From positions 1 through 5,409 of the forward strand of contig SYEI01000255.1 of the NCBI GenBank assembly GCA_005800865.1: 5,409 nucleotides of DNA, given 5' to 3'. Position numbers and translations under genes: made by a program. The notes below the pieces were generated by a model that was not told the DNA's origin, did not search any database, and saw only the letters and a list, made by a program, of their open reading frames with translations. Origin of the DNA: Bacteroidota bacterium. GTDB taxonomy: Bacteria; Bacteroidota; Bacteroidia; B-17B0; Aurantibacillaceae. Below, one piece after another: positions 1-5,409 of the stretch (positions are counted from its first letter, which is position 1; every line of letters starts with the position of its first letter).

Positions 1-28
1 AGAATTTTGGGTATCAGAATTAGGGAAA

Positions 29-1966
29 CTAAGCCTCGTAACTATATTCCCAAGCTGATTTATAAAAATTATTTTTCTCGCAATACTCTATAAAAGATTT
101 ATAAAAAGGATGATTTCCAATAGTGGCTGTATCCATAATAACCACTAATTTCTTTTTAGCACGTGTTAATGCTACATTCATTCTTCGGATATCTGATAAA
201 AATCCAATTTCTGAATTAAGATTACTTCGCACTAAAGAGATATAAATTACATCTCGTTCTTCTCCCTGAAATCCATCAATCGTCTTTACATCTAATTCAT
301 TTACTTGATAAGCAGAATAATCAAAATCAACTAACTTTTCTTTTAATAGTTCAATCTGTTCTTTATAAGGCGAAATAATTCCGATATCTATTTTCTGTGT
401 TTCTCCAGCAAAATTATATTGTTGCAATAGTAAATCTAAATGTTTAAACAATAAATCAGCTTCGCCTTTGTTAGATAAGCTTAAGGTTTCTGGATTTTGT
501 AATTCATCAAAACTACAGCCTGCTGTATCAATTAATTCTATTGGCACATGAAGAATGTCGATATCTTCATTTAAAGAAAGCAGAGTATCCTTTACCGTTG
601 AATCAGCTTCTAATTCATTATTATAAAAATAAGCATTACTAAATGCCATAATATGCTGGTGCATGCGATACTGCCTTGTTAGCAAACTCGAAATGGTATC
701 GTGCTTAATGCAACTATCCAGCATGGTTTTATCTAAGCCTTCTTGCTTAGCTTTCACACTCTTTACAACTGGCGGTAACTGAAAATGGTCACCACTAAAA
801 ATCACTCTCTTACATTTTAACAAAGGAATCCACGAAATAGCTTCTAAGGCTTGAGATGCTTCGTCAAAAAACAACGTCTCAAATTTTTTCTTAACTAAAG
901 CTTTGTTGGTGGATGTAACCGGCGTGCAACAAATAACCTGTGCATTATCAAATAAAGAGTCAACAATATAATCTTCTAACAATCGAGATTCTTTAATACA
1001 ATTTCTAGCTTCCGAATAAAATAAAGCACGTTGTTTCGCATCTTCTTTCCCAAACGTACGTTTAAACTTAGAAGCCATTTTAAAATACTCTTCGGCAGTT
1101 TTACGAAGGCTCTTTATGTCTTTATAATTGATATGAGTTTGTATTTGCCCGTCAATTGTAGTCTTCAGTAAATCTTCGGATACTCTTGCTGGGTAACCAA
1201 CACGTAATACGTTTACCCCCTGCTCTATCAATTTTTCAGTTAATAAATCTACAGCTGTATTAGTTGGTGCACAAACTAGTACTTGCTTTTCGGTTTGTAA
1301 TACCAATCGAATGGCTTGAACAATAGTAGTTGTTTTACCTGTGCCAGGAGGGCCATGAACAACTGCTATATCGTTAGCTGATAAAATATGTCGTACTGCT
1401 TTATTTTGTGAAATATTTAATTGAGGAACAACAATCCTATCGTCTATTTTTTCAAAAGTGGGCACTTCATTCCCTTCAATAATTTCTCTTAGCTCTGCTA
1501 CTCTATTATTTCTGGCACCAATTACTTCATCTAATGCTTTTTGCATTTCGATGTAACTATTATCATCAAATTGGATATTAATTCCCAAACGGCCATCATA
1601 ACACCAATCTGGCCATTCATCTGTATGAAGTATAATCTTCATTTTGTTTTTACCCGATTGTTTTATTGTACCTGTAATCTCTAATTGTTCATCAGGATTT
1701 TTATTTGAAAATAAACTCACATTTTTACCAGCACTAAATCGGTGCGGTGTATCTAATTGATTAGTACGTTCTACCTCTATATGCACATAATCAGCATAAC
1801 CTAGTTCATCGGATAAAATTTGAATAGGAAACCAAGTAACACCGTTTTTTTTACGTTGCTCGATGCTCGCTCTTAAAAACTGTTCTTTATATTGATAGTA
1901 ATCCTCTTCACGCTCAATTAATAAAAGTTCTTTTAAATGCTTTAATCTATCTATGCTATTGCTCAT
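29..1966 (-). CDS. UPF1/IGHMBP2-like superfamily 1B DNA/RNA helicase
   Basis: This is a complete 645-residue ATP-dependent helicase of the SF1 Dna2/NAM7 (UPF1-IGHMBP2) group, expected to be a cytoplasmic 5'-to-3' translocase on single-stranded nucleic acid. Residues 1-180 hold a helical start and a beta-barrel-like 1B region (around GKNVSLFS and DEWPDW, 80-121). Motifs then follow in order: a Q-motif-like PQLNISQNKA (181-190), Walker A GPPGTGKT (205-212), motif Ia CAPTNTAVD (232-240), a basic helical 1C insert (about 285-335), Walker B DEAS (368-371), motif III GDHFQLPPV (392-400), motif IV RQYRMH (431-436), motif V with DGFQGEERD (564-572), and motif VI NVALTRAKK (597-605). All catalytic residues are present and the length is normal for bacterial members, so it should be active. 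The ATG overlaps the stop of the upstream hydrolase gene by one base (TAATG), which supports this start. The biological role and DNA versus RNA preference cannot be read from sequence. The stop codon is TAG. Confidence 0.95.
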   Translation of the reverse strand: MSNSIDRLKHLKELLLIEREEDYYQYKEQFLRASIEQRKKNGVTWFPIQILSDELGYADYVHIEVERTNQLDTPHRFSAGKNVSLFSNKNPDEQLEITGTIKQSGKNKMKIILHTDEWPDWCYDGRLGINIQFDDNSYIEMQKALDEVIGARNNRVAELREIIEGNEVPTFEKIDDRIVVPQLNISQNKAVRHILSANDIAVVHGPPGTGKTTTIVQAIRLVLQTEKQVLVCAPTNTAVDLLTEKLIEQGVNVLRVGYPARVSEDLLKTTIDGQIQTHINYKDIKSLRKTAEEYFKMASKFKRTFGKEDAKQRALFYSEARNCIKESRLLEDYIVDSLFDNAQVICCTPVTSTNKALVKKKFETLFFDEASQALEAISWIPLLKCKRVIFSGDHFQLPPVVKSVKAKQEGLDKTMLDSCIKHDTISSLLTRQYRMHQHIMAFSNAYFYNNELEADSTVKDTLLSLNEDIDILHVPIELIDTAGCSFDELQNPETLSLSNKGEADLLFKHLDLLLQQYNFAGETQKIDIGIISPYKEQIELLKEKLVDFDYSAYQVNELDVKTIDGFQGEERDVIYISLVRSNLNSEIGFLSDIRRMNVALTRAKKKLVVIMDTATIGNHPFYKSFIEYCEKNNFYKSAWEYSYEA

Positions 1967-3180
1967 TATTTAGTTCGCTTTAATTCAAACGCATATATCT
2001 GCCTACCTAACTCTGCTAAAAAGGGTAAAGCAATGGTATTGTATTCATACTTACCATCATTTAAAATTTCATCTTCGTTGGTATAAATAACAGCACTTAA
2101 CATAAACTCAACGTTTTCTTTTTTGTTTTGGATATAAGCACAATCTACCATAAAGCCATAAGACTGGCCAACGATATTAGTGATTTTAATATTATCATTT
2201 GTAATGGGTTTCTTGCTATCACCAAACATAAAATACTTTTTATAGCTATCGTAATAGGTTTTAGAATTGTAAGTAGGATGAGTACTTTGGCGAGGATATA
2301 GAGTTAATTGCTCTATTAAAAATTGCCTGTCATCATCTATCATATCATAACGTTGCTCTTTTGGCAAATAATCGTTAAAAATTAATCTCTGCAACATAGA
2401 GTGAATATTTTCTAAAGGAATATAATTCATGTTCGTAAAATCCTTAGGTTCTTTTACTTTTTTATTATTGGCATTGATATAAGCTTTACCAACTTTTACT
2501 TGTCCCAATGGATGTTTATAGATGCTTTGAGCTTCTTGCATTGGAACAGAAACAATCGATTTTAAATTATTATCGCAGAAAAAAACAGGATTAGTTGTCG
2601 TATTGTCAGTCCCCTTGCAGCTGCCATCAAAGCGATGAACAATTCTCATATTTTTATATCCTATTTCAGCTAATCGATTATGAATATAATCTACTCCTAA
2701 AAACTCATAAATGCGACCATAAGCTACATTATCACTCACTAAAGCCATACGTTTGATGTATTGACCAATACTTGGATAACCGCTAATTGATGTCGTATCT
2801 TTTCGCACAGAACGTTGGCAGGTATTAGCACTATCAGTAAACATAATAGTATTACTATAAACACGTATTTTTTTTGCTTTTTCCAAAGCTAAAATAGAAC
2901 AAGGTAATTTTACTAAACTAGCACAATAAAAATAATTAGAAGAATCTAGTTGATATGTGTAATTTTTAAAAGACGGTTTTCCGTTTGTATCTCGTTTAAT
3001 CTGCGTGTAAATAATTTGTAATCTGTATTTCTTATGTTTATCAAAAACAGTTTTCAGGATTGGCTTTTTAAGACGAATAGAATCAAAAGAAAAATCAACT
3101 TGACTGAACACACTGCTAAAAACAAATAGAAATAACAATCCGAAAAACAGTTTACCTATTGAATTATCTAACTTTTTCAT
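1966..3180 (-). CDS. Exported serine hydrolase, beta-lactamase/transpeptidase fold
   Basis: This 404-residue protein starts with a typical Sec signal: basic residues, a hydrophobic stretch (about 11-25) and a likely signal peptidase I site near FSSVFS|Q (26/27), so it is probably periplasmic. The nucleophile motif of the serine beta-lactamase/penicillin-binding fold is S88-L-V-K91, within YCASLVKLP, followed by S149-D150-N151 within LVSDNVAY. The third element appears to be I336-V337-G338 in NIVGQSYGF, in place of K-T/S-G. A region near HRFDG (182-186) sits where class A enzymes carry the omega loop, but no ExxLN is evident. The C-terminal part (YTNEDEILNDGKYEYNTI) resembles Bacteroidota proteins annotated as class A beta-lactamase-related serine hydrolases, recalled rather than searched. 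At 404 residues it is longer than true class A beta-lactamases (about 290). I favour a peptidase, esterase or non-resistance hydrolase over an antibiotic-inactivating enzyme. It is the first gene of a two-gene unit with the helicase, whose start overlaps its TAA. Confidence 0.85.
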   Translation of the reverse strand: MKKLDNSIGKLFFGLLFLFVFSSVFSQVDFSFDSIRLKKPILKTVFDKHKKYRLQIIYTQIKRDTNGKPSFKNYTYQLDSSNYFYCASLVKLPCSILALEKAKKIRVYSNTIMFTDSANTCQRSVRKDTTSISGYPSIGQYIKRMALVSDNVAYGRIYEFLGVDYIHNRLAEIGYKNMRIVHRFDGSCKGTDNTTTNPVFFCDNNLKSIVSVPMQEAQSIYKHPLGQVKVGKAYINANNKKVKEPKDFTNMNYIPLENIHSMLQRLIFNDYLPKEQRYDMIDDDRQFLIEQLTLYPRQSTHPTYNSKTYYDSYKKYFMFGDSKKPITNDNIKITNIVGQSYGFMVDCAYIQNKKENVEFMLSAVIYTNEDEILNDGKYEYNTIALPFLAELGRQIYAFELKRTK

Positions 3181-3320
3181 AATGATTTTTCTTGCTATAA
3201 ATATAGTTATTATTAAGAATAAAGGGGTTGGTCAATGAATAGAAAAACCTAGTACTGAGCATAAAATTTAATAACTTATCAAAATACTGAAATGTAAAAT
3301 CAATACTATTGTCCTATAAA
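3181..3320. other. Divergent intergenic region, likely holding both promoters
   Basis: These 140 bp separate the start codons of the minus-strand hydrolase and the plus-strand methyltransferase, so both promoters should lie here. There is no clear Bacteroidota promoter match (TTG spaced about 19 bases from TAnnTTTG). The nearest candidates for the hydrolase, read on the minus strand, are TATATTTA at 3205-3198 (one mismatch to TAnnTTTG but no TTG at the right distance) and a sigma70-style TTGACC (3235-3230) separated by 17 bases from a poor TAATAA (3212-3207). A short AT inverted repeat, CTATA-AA-TATAG, lies at 3195-3206. No ORF, RNA gene or strong operator is visible. Confidence 0.5.
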
Positions 3321-3926
3321 ATGGAAAGTGAAAATCAAATCATAATTGAATTAACAGACACTAGTTTTAATGAATTATTACCAGGTTACTTAAAATTCGC
3401 CGCTCGATTATATTTCACGCCAATTGAAGTTGCCAAACAAGCTGCGGAATGGCTGACAGAAAATAATGAAAAACGTATTTTAGATATTGGTTCAGGTGTT
3501 GGCAAATTTTGCATAGCTGCAGCAAGTCATGTAGATGCTCATTTTTATGGCGTAGAATACCGTAAAAGTTTAGTTCAAGTAGGCAAACACATTGCCAAAC
3601 ATTACCAATTAAATAATGTGACTCTATTAAATGCAAATATCTTGGATATTAATTTTTCGGATTACGATGGCTTTTACATCTTTAATCCTTTTTATGAGAA
3701 TTTAGAAAAAACGAAACGTTTAAATGATGAAGTAAAGTTGAAAGCTGAATTATATCAGGTATTCTTAAAATATACAGATGATCAGTTAGACAAAGCCAAA
3801 GTAGGAACTAAATTAGTTACCTATCATGGCAACAACTTTGAAGTGCCTAATTCCTACACGAAAATAAAAGATGCTTTTAACGGCGATTTAAAACTTTGGG
3901 TAAAGCAAGAGCCGCACACTTACTAA
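3321..3926 (+). CDS. Class I SAM-dependent methyltransferase, substrate unknown
   Basis: This is a small cytoplasmic protein of 201 residues with a Rossmann-fold methyltransferase core. Motif I, which binds the methionine part of S-adenosylmethionine, is ILDIGSGVGKFC (53-64). The acidic residue ending strand beta2, expected to hold the ribose hydroxyls, is E79 in YGVEYR. NANILDINF (104-112) supplies a probable adenine-contacting acid, D109. Strand beta4 ends in FNPFYE (121-126), at the position of the N/D-P-P-Y/F motif of amino-methyltransferases, with Phe replacing the second Pro. Residues 1-45 form a helical cap that may help choose the substrate. The substrate could be a protein, nucleic acid or small molecule; nothing in the sequence decides this. 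I chose ATG 3321 over an in-frame TTG at 3309, because ATG is the stronger start and the extension adds only four residues; an in-frame TGA at 3288 limits any longer form. It is a single gene, divergent from the hydrolase-helicase pair and convergent with the lipoprotein. Confidence 0.88.
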   Translation: MESENQIIIELTDTSFNELLPGYLKFAARLYFTPIEVAKQAAEWLTENNEKRILDIGSGVGKFCIAAASHVDAHFYGVEYRKSLVQVGKHIAKHYQLNNVTLLNANILDINFSDYDGFYIFNPFYENLEKTKRLNDEVKLKAELYQVFLKYTDDQLDKAKVGTKLVTYHGNNFEVPNSYTKIKDAFNGDLKLWVKQEPHTY

Positions 3927-3993
3927 CGTGTGATAAATTAAAAAAAGTAACTGCTAGAATTCAGAATAACAAAAACAAATGCTACTGTAATAT
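3927..3993. other. Convergent intergenic gap, no clear terminator
   Basis: These 67 bp lie between the stop codons of the methyltransferase (plus) and the lipoprotein (minus), where both transcripts must end. A weak 5-bp stem (CACAC 3915-3919 with GTGTG 3928-3932, 8-base loop) spans the methyltransferase stop but has no following T-run on the plus strand. An A-tract at 3940-3946 would read as a T-run in the minus-strand transcript, but no good hairpin precedes it on that strand. No canonical intrinsic terminator can be called. Confidence 0.4.
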
Positions 3994-5211
3994 TTAATGT
4001 TGCTTAGTTGCAATCATAAAATTACTGTTCTTGTCTTTAAAGTTATATCCAATCCCAAATCCAATAGGTTTAGCTCCTTGTTTTTTATACAAAGAATCTA
4101 AATCTTTTTGATAGAACTCTGCAAACATAGGAATCGGCTTTAAATACTGACCAAAGAACGAATAATTCCATTTACTGTTATCATCTAAAAAATAATGAAA
4201 TGCTATACCGCTATCATCTTGTATCACATGTTCGCTTTGATTTAAAATAACTTTACGCACTAACGAAAAATAATCTTTGTGCATTAGGTAAGATGCTCCT
4301 TTCAAATAAGTGTTAACCGTTCCCATTGCTTTTAAATATGCCATAAATCCTTTGTTAGATTTCAAACCACCATCAGCCGCATTTAAAGAAAAATAATACA
4401 AAGTTTTAGGTTTATTATTTACGTCGTTAAACTGAATTTCAACGCCTCGTGTATTTGTTTTTAATTTCTTTAACGCGTCAAATGAATTTACAAATACAAT
4501 AGTTCCAGAACTATCCACCGTTACAGGTTTTGCAGAACAAAACTGACTACCAGTACGTTTTAAAAACAAAAATAATAAGTGCAACGTTCCATCAACCTCT
4601 TCATTCTTTAAATCATTTTTCATGCTTTGAGTTCTAAAGAAACTAAATTTCAAAATCGCATTCAACGACACATTTACTTTTTGAAAATAAGATTCTAATG
4701 AATCTGTTTCTTCTTTTTTAAACTTTGTCAAGCTTCCTACTGGCTCCAACCCAATCATCACGTACTTATCTGCTTCCGGAAAAAATGTTTGAGCATGTAA
4801 AATATCTGGTCCAGAAAAAGGGTAAAACAAAGTTGTTTGGGGTTTTACCACTTTAGAAATTTCATTTTCTTTAAATGTTCTCAAATTTGTTAAGCGTGTT
4901 GAATCATATGTTTTCCAACGCTTATCAAAGTTTTTACTGAAAGCTTTAAAGTCAGAAGAAGACTGCACGAACTTATAAACTGAACTTGTATCAGTCATTC
5001 CCGACATAATATTGGCAATCGCATTTAAGGTGTCATTTAAAGGCAAAGTCACTTCATTTGCTTCCTTAATAGAATCCTTTAATTCTTTAACTTCCACTAT
5101 AAGTGGTGTAGCCGTATCTTTTTTCAACTCTCCTGTTTGATTTTCAGCAGTTGGCGTACAACCAAATACTGTCATTAAAACAGCCGATAATACACTTATT
5201 TTCTTCAACAT
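3994..5211 (-). CDS. Uncharacterised lipoprotein, 405 aa
   Basis: I do not recognise a named family. The N-terminus is a lipoprotein signal: K3-K4, a hydrophobic core, then VFGC with C18 as the predicted lipidated cysteine, so the mature protein should be anchored in the envelope. Residues 19-55 are a polar, charged linker. The body (about 60-400) looks like one soluble alpha/beta domain without further membrane segments. Three blocks look constrained: LFYPFSGPD (128-136) with GLEPVG (154-159) shortly after, KGASYLMH (304-311), and QDDSGI (331-336) followed by FFGQYLKPI (352-360). I recall similar blocks in unannotated Bacteroidota proteins, but that is memory and not a search. These patches of Asp, Glu, His and Ser could form a binding or catalytic site, but no known catalytic triad or metal site is evident. 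The start ATG lies inside the end of the upstream permease gene (7-base overlap), so the two are probably translated together. The aspartates and prolines near YPFSGPD are the natural first residues to examine. Confidence 0.85.
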   Translation of the reverse strand: MLKKISVLSAVLMTVFGCTPTAENQTGELKKDTATPLIVEVKELKDSIKEANEVTLPLNDTLNAIANIMSGMTDTSSVYKFVQSSSDFKAFSKNFDKRWKTYDSTRLTNLRTFKENEISKVVKPQTTLFYPFSGPDILHAQTFFPEADKYVMIGLEPVGSLTKFKKEETDSLESYFQKVNVSLNAILKFSFFRTQSMKNDLKNEEVDGTLHLLFLFLKRTGSQFCSAKPVTVDSSGTIVFVNSFDALKKLKTNTRGVEIQFNDVNNKPKTLYYFSLNAADGGLKSNKGFMAYLKAMGTVNTYLKGASYLMHKDYFSLVRKVILNQSEHVIQDDSGIAFHYFLDDNSKWNYSFFGQYLKPIPMFAEFYQKDLDSLYKKQGAKPIGFGIGYNFKDKNSNFMIATKQH

Positions 5212-5409
5212 AATTCGTTTGCTTGTTTTTTTTCTGATACTTTTTTTCCTATAAAATAAATCAATCCTCCAATAGCTACGTTTAATAAACCTAATAAAGA
5301 CTCTGTTGGTTTTTGTTTAAACACAAAATAAATAGTGAATGCATTTAATAATAAAAACAAAATAGGTGTTACAGGATAGCCCCAAGTTTTATAGCCTTCC
5401 GTATTTAAT
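5205..5409 (-). CDS. APC-family amino acid permease, C-terminal fragment
   Basis: The reading frame is open from the window edge (first full codon at 5408) to a TGA at 5205-5207, giving the last 67 residues of a larger gene whose start lies beyond the right edge. The fragment begins with EGYKTWGYPVTPILF, matching the 'PYKxWGYPxxP' loop that precedes the last two membrane helices in amino acid-polyamine-organocation permeases. Two hydrophobic segments follow (about 16-30 and 38-54), separated by KQKPTESLLG, where APC permeases typically have a short P-x-E-S-L-x-G turn before helix 12. A basic cytoplasmic tail (KKVSEKKQANELC) ends the protein. The role is inner-membrane import or exchange of amino acids; the specific substrate cannot be told from this part. 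The stop codon lies 7 bases inside the lipoprotein gene, which suggests a shared operon and coupled translation. Confidence 0.85.
   Translation of the reverse strand, partial: LNTEGYKTWGYPVTPILFLLLNAFTIYFVFKQKPTESLLGLLNVAIGGLIYFIGKKVSEKKQANELC

Noticed and set aside
1..28. End of a convergent plus-strand gene at the left edge (frame ending with TAG at 21-23, reading NFGYQN)
   Set aside because: Six codons are too few to identify a gene. Other plus frames also stay open for a short way, so the 28 bases left of the helicase stop cannot be assigned.
29..3180. Helicase plus serine hydrolase as an anti-phage defence system
   Set aside because: The helicase has the plain UPF1/IGHMBP2 layout with no fused nuclease or effector domain. 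The hydrolase carries a secretion signal, and no nuclease, restriction gene or phage-related gene lies nearby.
3207..3235. Sigma70-like promoter (TTGACC, 17 bases, TAATAA) for the hydrolase gene
   Set aside because: The -10 box matches only half of the consensus, and the E. coli-type consensus is a poor guide in Bacteroidota. It is mentioned in the intergenic entry but not called.
3309..3320. TTG start four codons upstream of the methyltransferase ATG
   Set aside because: It has no supporting ribosome binding site and adds only M-S-Y-K before a good ATG at 3321.
3415..3636. Minus-strand 73-codon ORF opposite the methyltransferase
   Set aside because: It lies wholly antisense to the conserved motif I and beta2 region of a well-supported methyltransferase, and its translation is Leu/Cys/His/Gln-rich with no recognisable domain. 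It is a shadow frame.
3915..3932. Possible terminator hairpin at the end of the methyltransferase gene
   Set aside because: The stem is only 5 bp with an 8-base loop, overlaps the stop codon, and is followed by A-rich rather than T-rich sequence on the plus strand.

Overview
The window looks like a chromosomal segment from a Bacteroidota bacterium, most likely a flavobacterium or near relative. The DNA is AT-rich (roughly one third G+C by eye) and no start codon is preceded by a convincing Shine-Dalgarno sequence. Start regions are A/T-rich, and the proteins read like Bacteroidota versions of their families. The phylum assignment is inference from these traits, because no rRNA or marker gene is present.

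There are five genes in three transcription units. From the right edge leftwards on the minus strand come the last 67 codons of an APC-type amino acid permease (5205-5409, cut by the window edge) and then, overlapping it by 7 bases, a 405-residue lipoprotein of unknown function (3994-5211). A plus-strand class I SAM-dependent methyltransferase (3321-3926) converges on the lipoprotein across a 67-bp gap. Divergent from the methyltransferase, across a 140-bp A/T-rich gap, is a minus-strand pair. The first gene is a secreted or periplasmic serine hydrolase with a beta-lactamase/transpeptidase fold (1966-3180). Overlapping its stop codon by one base (TAATG) is a UPF1/IGHMBP2-like superfamily 1 helicase (29-1966).

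The two overlapping pairs are probably co-transcribed and translationally coupled. The permease-lipoprotein pair places an envelope lipoprotein beside an inner-membrane transporter. The hydrolase-helicase pair joins an exported cell-wall-type enzyme to a cytoplasmic nucleic-acid motor, with no obvious biochemical link; shared expression is the simplest reading.

I saw no tRNA, rRNA, CRISPR array, insertion sequence, attachment site or phage gene, and no convincing defence-system signature. The least explained items are the lipoprotein, whose conserved-looking motifs I cannot assign to a function, and the serine hydrolase, which keeps SxxK and SDN but seems to lack the class A beta-lactamase Glu166 and KTG lysine.
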